Shown piece after piece: positions 42,450 to 53,099 of a stretch of 64,000 nt of DNA (its first letter is position 1; every line of letters starts with the position of its first letter). This stretch comes from Allolobophora icterica (Eukaryota; Annelida; Clitellata; Crassiclitellata; Lumbricidae): positions 47,491,312 to 47,555,311 of the forward strand of contig OY744615.1 in NCBI GenBank assembly GCA_963556255.1, written 5' to 3'. The translations under genes and the position numbers were made by a program. The notes under the pieces are model-generated. The model was not told the origin of the DNA, did no database searches, and saw only the letters and a list, made by a program, of their open reading frames with translations.

Positions 42450-42830
42450 TTAACGTCAACCTACATTTACTCATAGTTGTTTATCCCGTTTTTTTAGATT
42501 TTAATTTTTCCAATAAAAATCTCGTCTTTTTTGTTTGTTACTTTTTATCACGTTTTTGCCTGTTTTATTTTTTGCATGGAACTTTATTAATTTATCTACT
42601 CTCTTTTATTATTTTCTTTAATTTTACACAACGTACTTTCAAGGAGTCAGCTAATATACGTCATTATTTTGACGTCATCATTTCAGAAATAAATAGCGCA
42701 GTACAAGAAATAAAATTTATTAAAGTTTTATTCTAAGTTATCAAAAATGCCAAAAGAAACGTATAAAAAATGAAATAATTGTTTTAGATTAGTGTTACTT
42801 ATTATTTACTAATAAAGTTGTGTTATTTGC
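42450..42830. other. AT-rich spacer, nothing recognised
   Basis: T-rich sequence. A 96-codon open stretch at 42446-42736 is low complexity and I do not call it a gene. Confidence 0.45.
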
Positions 42831-42834
42831 CAAT

Positions 42835-43675
42835 GATTTCCAGATAGAGATAGCGCTGGTATATTTAGCATCCAATAGCAGTGTGAGTTTGTAGCCGTAA
42901 AACAGTGTAAATTGTTTAACGACATCTTGTGGCTTACAGGGCAGATGACGTCGACCGTACTTTACCCTTGGTTTGACTGGATTATATTCCGGGAGCTATG
43001 ACAGGACGTTCACAGCTTAACAAGGATGATAGAGCGCCTCTCCCCTCCTTGATCCCGGCTAGGGACTGGCACTACCACATTACAAAAGTTTCCAGTGTTT
43101 AACGACATCTTTTGGCTTTCAAGGCCGTTTACGTCTACCCAACTCTGCTCATTATTAAATATAACTCGACACATAAGCACGAGGTAAACTTATTCATAGC
43201 CAAGCTAACATGCTTAAAGGAGGTGTCTAAACAATCATAAATCACTTAATGTTTTTACATCTTGTAGGGCATTCATAATTTTAGCAGTAGACCTATCAGT
43301 TTCCTGGTTAACGACACTGTGTGGTAACAAAGACGATTAGCGTCGCACTCCTTCCTTCTCCATGCTTGGGACTGGCATTTCCAGAGTTCGGAAGTTTTAT
43401 AATTTAATAACATTATGATTACTAATTTTGGTTGGTTAGTGCCTGTTTAACGACGCTGTGTTACAAAAAAGATTATTATAGCCTCTCCACTCCTCTATCC
43501 AGGCTTGGGACTGGCACTGCCACATTACGAGATACCGGAATAGCAGTTTCTGGTGATTATGGATTTTCAAGGCCGTTGACGTCAACTGTTTTTGGAGAAT
43601 TACTTAACATTCCAGCACGAGGCAAACTTATTTATATCCATATATGAAAATACTAAAGCAGGTGTCGAAACAATC
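42835..43675 (-). ncRNA. Cluster of class A and class B relics with two promoter modules
   Basis: On the minus strand: module CGACACCTGCTTTAG with CATATATGGATATAAATA (43620-43660), then class A (43560-43595), class B (43440-43520) and class B (43310-43395, stem GCGACGCT/AGTGTCGT). Next comes module TTAGACACCTCCTTTAAG (43214-43231), then class A 43097-43135, class B 43035-43075 and class A 42917-42957 with GACGTC/GATGTC. Confidence 0.35.
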
Positions 43676-43839
43676 AAAAGCAATATCTAAGTTATAGCTT
43701 TATAAATCAGGCAGAGAATTAAAAATTTCAGTAGTAGGCTTAGTAATTTCGTGGTTAACGAAAATGTCTATGATGTTATGCTCAAAACAATCGAAAATTG
43801 GGCTTTATCCATTTGATGTGCCTCATATGTCGTTAAATC

Positions 43840-44090
43840 CATACTCTGGTATATGCCATGCATCTTATTGTCAGGTATGATTTTGGCGCCCCATTGAGCT
43901 CTAAGGTGCATCATTTACTCATTACAAATGGCGATGTATTTAGAACGTGTGAAATACATAAAACGGGTGGGGGGCACCAATTTCATAGTTCGTCCTCTGG
44001 CGCAAAATATCCTAGCTACGCCGCTGAAAATGACCATCTCTCAATCAGAATTTCCGTAGCGCCTCTTCAAGACTGTTGGCTATAACAAGG
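43840..44090. other. MITE-end-like sequence
   Basis: TATCCTAGCTACGCCGCTG resembles the 3' end of the hAT MITE at 60058-60538, but no matching 5' end or target duplication was found. A LINE tail phrase (CCGTAGCGCCTCTTCAAGAC) follows. Confidence 0.3.
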
Positions 44091-44264
44091 ATATTTTGTT
44101 ATTTTTATAATTATTTTCATGTTTCGATGGCTTTTTGATATGTTTGGTGGCCATTTAGGCTCCTTTTGATTATTGAAATTTGTTTACATATATTTGCAGA
44201 GATTCTCATCTAAGCACATAAAGGTCATATTATTTTACTTATTTACATCATATTTAAGATGGTT

Positions 44265-44400
44265 ATCGTCGCTCTCCCTCCTCCTCTTTCCAGGCTTGGG
44301 ACTGGCCCTACCTGTGCAAGCGCAGTGACGGAGTTAGTAATCGGGTGAACGTCTTCGACCTATATGGTATCGTGTAAAATTACTTAAAGGTGTCTAAGCA
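44265..44400 (-). ncRNA. Promoter module and class B relic
   Basis: On the minus strand TTAGACACCTTTAAGTAA (44379-44396) and ATATAGGTC (44357-44365), then GCGCTTGCACAGGTAGGGCC and CCAGTCCCAAGCCTGGA. Confidence 0.35.
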
Positions 44401-44549
44401 AAACGATGCACTGTTAGATATTAACGGCATCATAATAATAATAATAATAATATTTTTTCTTTAATCATGTGACTCCTAGGGTCCTCCTGACCATATACCA
44501 TTCGAAGAGTTGCGTAGTGCTGCCTGAATTATCCCAACATTTGAATCTA

Positions 44550-44866
44550 TACAGTTTAACGACATCGTAATAAGGTATATCCTGCTCCGTTCACGGAGTT
44601 GGGAATGTTTTGTGCAGTTTTCACCAAAGGCCGTTGACGTCGATAGAGAAATGTTTACAGCACTCACCCTTAGAAATTATAAGAAAAGATTAGCATCAAG
44701 TTTCTTGGTGACTTTTTTTGTCAGTTATGGCCTTTTACACCGATCTTATTTCGACTTATCACGTTGCTAATTTAAACGAATGAATGGATTGTCAGATATA
44801 GCTTATGCGTCAGACTGCGTTCGCTAAATATAAAGCTTCGAGAAACACATTTTAAAGGTGTCGTAA
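44550..44866 (-). ncRNA. Promoter module with long-loop class A hairpin
   Basis: On the minus strand CGACACCTTTAAAATG (44851-44866), TTTATATTT (44826-44834), and about 180 nt on the hairpin 44552-44645 with an inner stem CTCCG/CGGAG. Paralog of 33472-33777. Confidence 0.35.
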
Positions 44867-44904
44867 AGAAAGCAAAGAGTTATTCAGTATTATTGTATTG
44901 CATA

Positions 44905-45130
44905 TTGTATTGTATTGTATTTGGACATTTATAAAGCGCTTCTAGCAGGAGAGCCATTCAGAGGCGCTCCCAGTGCAAGAGACCCCGAGAGAAAAAAGCA
45001 AGTTTTAAGGAAGGCAAAAGAAGAAGAGACGTTACCTGAGAGAATAGAAGAACGAACAGACGGAGGAAGATCATTCCAAAGGCAGGGCCAATGGAAGCAA
45101 AAGACCTACATTGAAATATTGAAGTCCTGA
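44905..45130 (-). pseudogene. CR1-like LINE 3' end with (ATACA)n tail
   Basis: Antisense of GGAAGATCATTCCAAAGG and GAGGCGCTCCCAGTGC matches 7440-7600. (TTGTA)-type repeats at 44895-44920 are its tail. Confidence 0.65.
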
Positions 45131-45264
45131 CTTTACAGTTGGTTTAACTCCATCTTTTGACTGTCAGGACCATTAGCGTCGATATGAATGACGCCTATCA
45201 GAAGCCAACGTCTCATTCAACGATTGCCAGAGTCCAACTGTTGAATTTTACTACATTAAATTGT

Positions 45265-45320
45265 GTTGATGATCGTAGCAGTTTCCATCGTTTTACCACG
45301 CGTTACGATTGAGGTGATAG
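45265..45320 (+). repeat. Single arm of the 34.0-kb palindrome
   Basis: GATCGTAGCAGTTTCCATCG then TTTTACCACGCGTTACG. Without the second arm, it probably shows the state before the inverted duplication at 33974-34044. Confidence 0.6.
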
Positions 45321-45439
45321 TGATATGTTACTCTTTAACGTAATAACCAGTGAATAATACCATGTATGTACGGCATGTTTTATAATAGTTCAGCGCCAAA
45401 AAGTATATCAATAAACGTTCAAACACGTTTTAGTGAGAT

Positions 45440-45920
45440 ATTTGGTTTTGAATTGTTCTTGAAATTTTTTTATTTGCGGTTGGAATCAACTCGGGCGGGC
45501 CAATTAAAATGAACCCACGGGCCGTGTTTTGGACAGCACGGCATTAGACTATCGCGTAACCTTCTATCGAACGGTTGGCTGTAACAGGGGCGGTGACCGG
45601 TCTCTGTGAAGGAAACTACATTCCGTCCGAACTTGGAAGAGTTGACCACCAGACGGCACCAGTCCCTCCTCATAGCATCTTCCCCTTCTGATGCAGTCTT
45701 GTCTTATCTCCTCCAGTGGCGAACGGTTGGCTGCTTAACGGTCGATGACCAGTAGCTTTGCTGAGCGCGGCCTTCCGTCCATGCTGTCGCCCTGGCATGC
45801 TTCGTTGCCGACTCCCTCCTCCCTGCCAATAGCCAGAAACGACTTAAGCTCCATCGCCCCTACAAGGCGTATGCATCGGACATTTACGCCAACCATTTTT
45901 TAAACAGTTCTAGCATTTCG
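45440..45920. other. Unclassified GC-richer stretch
   Basis: Contains a partial internal repeat (GAACGGTTGGCTG at 45579 and 45721). A minus-strand frame at 45470-45673 has no recognisable domain. Possibly transposon debris. Confidence 0.25.
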
Positions 45921-45952
45921 AAGCAATAACCAATCGGGTATCGGTTCCTAAA

Positions 45953-46112
45953 CTTATATAGCATAAGTAACAGTCTTTTAAAGGTGTGCAAAAGAGAGCT
46001 CCTAACCAATCGGTTAGTCTTTCGCATACCTGTATAGCATTGTAGACACTTGAGAAACGTTTTAAAGGTGTTTCAGTGCCCTCTAACGGTTCTAACCAAT
46101 CGTGTCATACAC
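45953..46112 (-). promoter_or_regulatory. Two tandem complete promoter modules
   Basis: Read on the minus strand. Module 1: GATTGGTTAGAACC, AAACACCTTTAAAACG (46059-46074), CTATACA (46031-46037). Module 2, 83 bp on: CCGATTGGTTAGGAGCTC, GCACACCTTTAAAAG (45975-45989), TATATAAG (45953-45960). A third GATTGGTTATTGC block follows at 45931. This is the clearest tandem array of the upstream block, box and TATA. Confidence 0.45.
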
Positions 46113-46216
46113 TGGAATTAATATTATTACATGATACATGAGCATTGAATGCTTTGCCTAGAAGCAACGACGCAGTGGAAGAACGGTACAACGTTGAGCT
46201 GTAATTAACTAATCAG

Positions 46217-46753
46217 CAGTGTGATTCTCGTTAACGTTAACGATAACGAAAATGTTCGTTAACGAACAAAAAATGATTTCGTTAACGATAACTATAACTA
46301 TAACTAAAAATATCATTAACTATAACTATAACGAAAATAACACTAACGAAAATTCATTGCTATTTTCGTTAATACGATAAAAAAAACGTGCAATATCAAC
46401 TAACGTGAGAACGTGAAAATACAGCCGTTAACGAAACCAAAATGATTCCTATGTTCGCCTTGGATGTCGGTGAATATGGAGCGCTGTGTATTCATGAAGT
46501 TGAATGCACCCATTCGTCAAAGCTCTAAGCAAATTATTGTGTAACGCGTCTTCATAATTCAGTGTGATTTTCATTAACGATAACGGTAACGAAAATGTTT
46601 TCGTTAACGAAAGCAAAATGATTTCGTTAACGATAACTATAACTGTAACTAAAAAGTAATATTAACTATAACTGTAACTATAACTAAAATGAAAAACCAT
46701 TAACTATAACTGTAACTGTAACTAAAATAAAATCTGTAAGGAGAATCACACTG
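46217..46753. mobile_element. hAT-type MITE, copy 1 (537 bp)
   Basis: Perfect 13-bp TIRs CAGTGTGATTCTC and GAGAATCACACTG. The 8-bp target duplication is CTAATCAG (46209-46216 and 46754-46761). The interior has two blocks of TAACTATAACTGTAAC-like repeats and GTTAACG repeats and no transposase. The second copy is at 54991-55532. Confidence 0.92.
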
Positions 46754-46859
46754 CTAATCAGCTTGTAATGACAATGAACTGACATTTGGAACATTTTCGA
46801 TCTCGACATTTTCTTCGCAACACTGTCACTTTTGAAAGATATCAGTCCGAAGCAGGGAT

Positions 46860-46995
46860 AGACAGGGAGGGCGACATTAATCATATTCGTTATGATATGG
46901 CGTCGTTATACAGAAACTACGTACTGATATTAAAACCCAGTTATAATTATACACACGAAAAAGTAAGCAGTTTTAGACACCTATTTCAAAGATTT
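46860..46995 (+). ncRNA. Class B variant and PSE-like box
   Basis: GCGACATTAATCATATTCG with TTATGATATGGCGTCGTT forms an inner 6-bp stem ATCATA/TATGAT. TTAGACACCTATTTCAAAG (46974-46992) follows, without an obvious TATA. Confidence 0.3.
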
Positions 46996-46999
46996 TATT

Positions 47000-47460
47000 A
47001 CACTAATAATTATGTTGTGACGCTTAAAAAGAAACAGTGAATCAGAATTTAAAAATTAAAATTAATAGACTGAGAATCTCAAGTTCTCTTTTATTATCAG
47101 ATCTATATCATATAATTGTGATAGAGAAATGTCTATCACTGTTTCACTGTTTTTCACTGTTTTTTTTAAATTTAAATAAATAGATTAAGAATAAATCATG
47201 TACGTTAAGAATGCCAGAGTCAAAGCAACAGTACGTAAGTGCAGAGGCAGACTGTCCAAGAAGGACGATCCAACACATGTGAAGGCACGATGGACTCAAG
47301 TTGAAGCGCGACTGCATGGCACCTGAATATCTCCATGGGCTGAAGAGCCCGATTGCCGACCCAGCTGACTGGATAGTGGAATACAGAGCCCTCTGATGTA
47401 TATTAAAGCAGTGCCAATAATTGGGGCACATAAGCACTTGTGTGTCTTTCTTACTTATTT
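47000..47460. other. AT-rich spacer with LINE debris
   Basis: 47215-47395 contains antisense LINE-like phrases (GGACGATCCAACACATGTGA, GGCACCTGAATATCTCCATG) similar to 36080-36160. No other feature. Confidence 0.35.
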
Positions 47461-47468
47461 ACTTCTAG

Positions 47469-47650
47469 GATCCTCGTGGCTTCTACAAAGGTATGGCTGC
47501 TCCATACTCCATTTTGTTGTCACATCGATATTTGCCATCAGCTTCTTTGGTTTCACCGGTGTCAAGGCCATACAACAGTACAAAACAGACACGGGTGTTA
47601 GTGGATTTCTTCTTTCATTTGCATCAGAACTCTTATTATATAGCATCCAG
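47469..47650 (+). pseudogene. SLC25A20-like mitochondrial carrier exon remnant
   Basis: After TTTACTTCTAG (acceptor-like) one frame reads DPRGFYKGMAAP and, after a two-base shift, the next reads VTSIFAISFFGF with KAIQQ. In carnitine/acylcarnitine carriers a GMAAP motif is directly followed by a V-T-x-x-F-A-x-x-F-F-G-F block, so the two frames were once continuous. The rest is diverged. The apparent donor GTAAGTAAG is also the start of a repeat. It is probably a decayed copy; a diverged real exon with an assembly error is the alternative. Confidence 0.5.
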
Positions 47651-47814
47651 GTAAGTAAGTCAGTATATTCTTTGTTGTATAAATTGCATAACATCACTTT
47701 GGAGTACATTCATCTAGACGGAGTATAAGATTCTTTGTAAGTATCTCACAAAATGTATAGTTAGATATCACTTTTACATTTTTAATAATTTATAATAACG
47801 TCTTCCTTATAACA

Positions 47815-47845
<31 letters not shown>

Positions 47846-48040
47846 GTTCTCTGCCCGAGGGCAGGTTCATTGGCTTTATGCCACCTGGGGGTTGAGATGA
47901 GGGACTTGTAAATAGCCCATTGGTTAGAGCGTTCACCAAGCAACACGGAGTGTATGGGGTCGATCCTCCTCACCTGAGACGGTTACTGTGAAAGGACCTT
48001 GAACAAGTCCTTCACGCGCACAATATTGCTCAGCACCATC

Positions 48041-48057
48041 TGTCTGTCTGTCTGTCT

Positions 48058-48143
<86 letters not shown>

Positions 48144-48305
48144 GACAGACAGACAGAGACAGAGAGACAGAGACAGAGATAGAGAGACAGAGACAGAGAG
48201 ACAGAGACAGAGACAGAGACAAAGACAAAGACGGAGAGACAGATATGGAGAGACAGAGACAGAGACACAGAGACACAGACACAGAGACAGAGACAGAGAG
48301 AGAGA
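48041..48305. repeat. Compound (TCTG)n/(ACAG)n/(GACA)n microsatellite
   Basis: Paralog of 2317-2735. It has almost no pure GA tract, so the ~97-bp (GA)n of copy 1 arose or was lost after duplication. Confidence 0.95.
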
Positions 48306-49769
48306 AGACTTATTCAGTTCCCTGAGATCCACGACGGAGAGACACAGACAGAGAGACAGAGACAGGTCCAGAAACTACTATTCCGCTCATAGGCGTAGAC
48401 TATTCAATGATCCAGATGGGGCCACAAATAGTAATTGCAATTAAAAATTTATATACCGCAACCACACGAGTTCTGCCAGTGGTGGGGTTATAATTCATTC
48501 ATTCACATAATAATATAATGCATAAAACGTAGGCAATGGATTGTCATTGTGTATTGTACTTACATGGTTGATTTGTTGTAGTTTAACGACGCTGTGTCAT
48601 AAAAAAATGATTAGCGTCGCCGTCCTCGTTTCTCCAGACTTGGGACTGGCACTACCAAAGGACGGACAGCGGTTGAGTTCGGGTATACGCATAACATTTA
48701 TCACAAAGACGCTATGATCAGTTGAGGAGCGTGTGAGATCATACAACAACGCTGTTGAGAACATTTTGTAGACGAGATGAGTCAGTTTTAAAGGTGTCTA
48801 AATGTGGTTTCAATCTGTGGATAAATCTCGGTGAAATCCTTCTTTTTAGTTGTAGCATCTGTTAGACAGCAAAGTCAACGATTTCCATAAATGGATGGCG
48901 CTGGTACACTTAGCATCCAATAGCAGTGTGAGTTTGTAGCCGTCAAATAGTTAGTTTAAATTGTTTAAAGATATTTTATGGCTAACAGAGCATTTGACGT
49001 CACCCGTACTATGCTGTTGGTTTGACTGGATTTTACCCAGAGAGTATGACAGGACGTTCTCAGCTTGACATAGATGATATAGAATTATAGAGAAAGGGGA
49101 TAAAGAATTATAGAGAATGGGGACTCTTGGTACTTCTAGATTACTATAATACTGAGAGTTTTTCCAGTGACCACAGTGCGCAAGTCACTGTAAACTTAAT
49201 GTCAGTGCCGGCTCATAAATAGTCGCTTTTCCTGTTGGACATCGCGGGCCACATGACGATTCGTTGGGGGCCAGATTTGGCCCGCGGGCCGGAGGTTGTG
49301 CACCACTGCTTTAGACACATATAGAAAGTTGTCAATCGAAGCTATGTGGGCACAAGACACAAGTGCGAATTTGTTAGAGCGCTCTTATTAGACACCTTTA
49401 AGAGTAATTTAACCAATGCTATATAGGCAGAGGACACGTAGCTTTGTTAATCGCTCAGGTGTACAAACTCACAGTAACTAAACAAGCTAAAATGGTTTTG
49501 ACTGTAATTACTGCACCACTACCCTACCTGTGGTAGTACCATTCCCAAGCCTGGAGAAAATAGGAGGGTGACGTTAATCATCTTTGTTTTGACATAGTAT
49601 CGTTAAACAGCAACTAAACAATCAACCGATTCTCTCTAATAACGAAAGGCGAGAACTTTTCTAAAATTTCCTATCGACGTCAACGGCCTTTAATGCCAAA
49701 AATGTCTTTAAACTTTTGTTAACCACAGCCGATTGGCTAGCGCGCTCGCTTTGTGTAATTATTATTATT

Positions 49770-50145
<376 letters not shown>

Positions 50146-50470
50146 GGGAGTGCAACATTAACCATATTCGCGATGATATGGCGTCGTTAAACAGAAACTA
50201 CCTACCTGGTGTTAAAACCCAATAATATAGATATGAGAAATATCGCTGTTTTAGACACCTCTTTTAAAGTGCTCAATATGAGTATAAATTATTTAGCTCG
50301 CCGTCAAAAAAATTATGTAGATATTCTCTGCTGCATCAATTGCATAATCGCACTGTGGTGTACATATATCTAATCTGAGTATATAACATTTTTTGTAAAT
50401 ATATTAAACAATTTATAGTTGGTCAATTTACATTGTTAGGAATTTGCAATAACGTCTTTCCTATAACAAT

Positions 50471-50662
50471 GAGGGACTTGTAAATAACCGATTGGTTAGA
50501 GCGCTGACCATGCAACTCTGAGTGTATGGGTTCGATCCTCCTCACCTGACACGGTTACTGTGTAAGGACTGAACAAGTCCTTCACTCGCAAAATTTTACT
50601 CAGCGCCATCGATTGATGCTTGATCACTAGATTGGTGTACTTCATAAATGCTTAATAATAAT
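50471..50662 (+). mobile_element. tRNA-derived SINE (family 1)
   Basis: A box TTGGTTAGAGCG (50492-50503), B box GGTTCGATCC (50529-50538), CORE-like GACTGAACAAGTCCTTCACT, end AATGCTTAATAATAAT. Ortholog-like partner of 5072-5266. Confidence 0.8.
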
Positions 50663-51654
50663 TTGGCTGGATACTGTTGCTGTGACATAGAAATTCACAG
50701 TCAGTGAAATGGAGTTGTTTGGTGTTACAAATGTAACTTGATCATATTCTAGAAATTTGCCAAGCGGTACTGTTTAGGCAAGCGCATGGCACCAGCTTAC
50801 ACGCGAGCGCTGCGTCAAATCGGAGAGGTTGTCTAGAGGTTTACGGCATGAAGAACAATCAACATCTAGCTACTGGGAGACGGCATAGAGAGAGACACAG
50901 AAACATACAGACTGAGAGATCCGTAAGATCGACGTTAAATGTTCCATAATTTCAAGTATAAAATTATGCATAATATTTATCATGACTCTAGATGCTGTGA
51001 AAGCACGGAAGAATTGATAGATGCTTCTTGACGCGGTGAGAATTATTTATACATACGATGGAATCAATTTTAAAGGTGTCTAAATTTATACTTCATCTTC
51101 ACTACCACATTACCGGACAGCAGGATAGTAAACGACATCCTGTGGCTTCCAAGGCCGTTCGACAATAGAAAAACTCAACATATACAGGTAGGCGTATAGT
51201 AGTATTTTAACGACATCTTATAGCTACAAAGGCCGTTCTCGTCTTCAAAGTTTATTGAAATAGATCAACTCATTTTCGTATATCTTTCATCCAGTAGTTT
51301 CGTCTTCTTTTATCCTGGTTGTTTTCGTGTCTGACAGTTTGTTGAGATGGTGATGTTAGGCAGATGGTTGGTGTTGAGCCTCGATAATGTCTAGATTAAT
51401 ATTAATATATAGCCTAGATTAATATTTAGTATAATCGTTTAAGGTTCTTTTGGTGGCCATGAAAGGCTCTGTTGTTCTCATTTTTAACATTGACTTTGAA
51501 GCCTCAAAGGCCCATTATTAACTTTTATGGGTTTTTAGGCTTTTTAAAATCTGAAAAAATTTTATTTACCAATATATTTCATGAACTTTTAAACTGTTTC
51601 CACCTTATCTGTTAAGTATTCCTATCCCAGATCTTTGTTTTACCGGTTGAAAAT

Positions 51655-51895
51655 CTTTTATAGACACGGAAGAATCAGTTTTAAAGGTGTCTAAATTTAC
51701 ATCTGTGTGTAAATCTGGATAAAATGACCCTTTTAAGTTGTAGCATCTGTTGGATAGCAGAGCCAACGATTTCCAGAAATAGATGGCGCTGATATACTTA
51801 GCATCCAACAGAAGTGTGAGTTGGTAGCCGTCAAATAGTTAGTTTAAATTGTTTAACGACATCTTTGGCTTACAGGGCAGGTGACGTCGACCGCA
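51655..51895 (-). promoter_or_regulatory. PSE-like/TATA module with conserved upstream block
   Basis: On the minus strand TTAGACACCTTTAAAACTG (51675-51693) and CTATAAAAG (51654-51662). The upstream block (51700-51850) and a class A hairpin (GACGTCACCTGCCC ... AGATGTCG) lie at 51855-51895. It sits immediately right of duplication 1. Confidence 0.4.
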
Positions 51896-52470
51896 TCTTA
51901 TCTTATCTTATCGTAATCGTTATCGTAATCGTAATCTCCAAACTTCTAAAGCGCCACTCGAAGGCCAAGCGCAGGGCACCAGCCCATTCACGAGCGCTAC
52001 GTCAAATCAGAGGGGGTTCCAGAGAGTAGTCCAAAAGAGGTCCAAGTCCGATTGCCAGAAGGCCAAACCAAATCAGAGGGGGTTTCCAGAGAGTAGTCCA
52101 AAAGAGGTCCAAGTTCGATTTCCAAGGTACCAGATCAGGAGAGGCAGAGCAGCTGTCAAGGCGGGTGTCGTTTACGGAGAGAATTATTGGAAGGCGGAGA
52201 TCAGATGAGTCAGGGTAGGAGTACTTATCTTATACTTATACTTATCGTATCTTATCTTATCTTATATGAGTATTTATAAAGCGCCGCTCACAGTATAGAC
52301 TATTCAGAGGCGCTCTCAGCGTGATAGCCCCGATGGAAAAAAGGTCTTTAGGCAGCGGAGAGAAGAGGGCGAAATCCCAAACAATATCTTGCTACGGAGA
52401 GAGGGGGCAGGTCATTCCATAAGGAAAGGCCAAGAATGGCAAGCAGGATGCTTAGCCATCGAAGTCCTTT
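51896..52470 (-). pseudogene. Two minus-strand LINE 3' ends
   Basis: First: (ATAAG)n/(ATTACG)n tail at 51896-51940, then antisense of CTCCAAACTTCTAAAGCGCC (51939-51958). Second: (ATAAG)n tail 52240-52262, then TTATAAAGCGCCGCTCAC and a coding relic resembling the FGPALWNDLP block. Both are 5' truncated. Confidence 0.5.
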
Positions 52471-52479
52471 ACCGTTGGT

Positions 52480-53025
52480 TTGACTGGATTATATCCAGAG
52501 AGTTATGACATGCCGATCTCGGTTTAACAAAGATGGTAAAGCGTCTCTCCACTCCTGTTTCCAGGCTGAGCATAATACGTTTCAAAGCTCCACATTGTTT
52601 AACGACATCTTCTGGCTTTCAGAGCTGTTCATTCGAACCGAAATGGGTTCGAGGCAAACTTATTTATAGCCAAATTAAAATACTTAAAGGAGGTGTCTAA
52701 ATTATCAGAAAATAATTAATGTTTATAAATCAGATAGGAAGTTAGTAATTTCAGTAGTACGCCTAGTAGTTTCTTGGTCAACGACAGTGTCGCAGCAAAG
52801 ACGATCAGCGTCGCCCTCCTTCCTTCTTCGTGCTTGGGACTGGCGCTATCACAGTACGAATAGATTTATAATTTCATAATATTATGCTTAACAATTTTGT
52901 TTGATTAGTTGCTGTTTAACGACGCTGTTTCATAACAAAGATGATTAGTTTCGCGCTCCTCCTTTCTCAAGGCTTGGGACTGGCACTACCACAGTATGAA
53001 TAGTGATGTATTCGTTCGTTAGTAT
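52480..53025 (-). ncRNA. Class A/B relics with a promoter module
   Basis: On the minus strand: class B 52915-53005, class B 52780-52855 (inner loop TCGTCTTTGCTGCGA), module TTAGACACCTCCTTTAAG (52683-52700) with CTATAAATA (52661-52669), class A relic 52596-52640, class B relic 52520-52570. Confidence 0.35.
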
Positions 53026-53099
53026 TAATTATTCGTGATATTCGTTATACATTAATAGATGTTTGTGGCTTTGAATAATACACTCCGTTGCAAGACACG

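Noticed and set aside
42446..42736. 96-codon frame rich in Phe/Leu
   Set aside because: AT-rich low-complexity sequence with no domain; part of a noncoding duplicated block.
47651..47659. 5' splice site GTAAGTAAG after the carrier-like fragment
   Set aside because: The same GTAAGTAAG starts the duplication at 1817 where there is no exon; it belongs to a tetranucleotide repeat tail.
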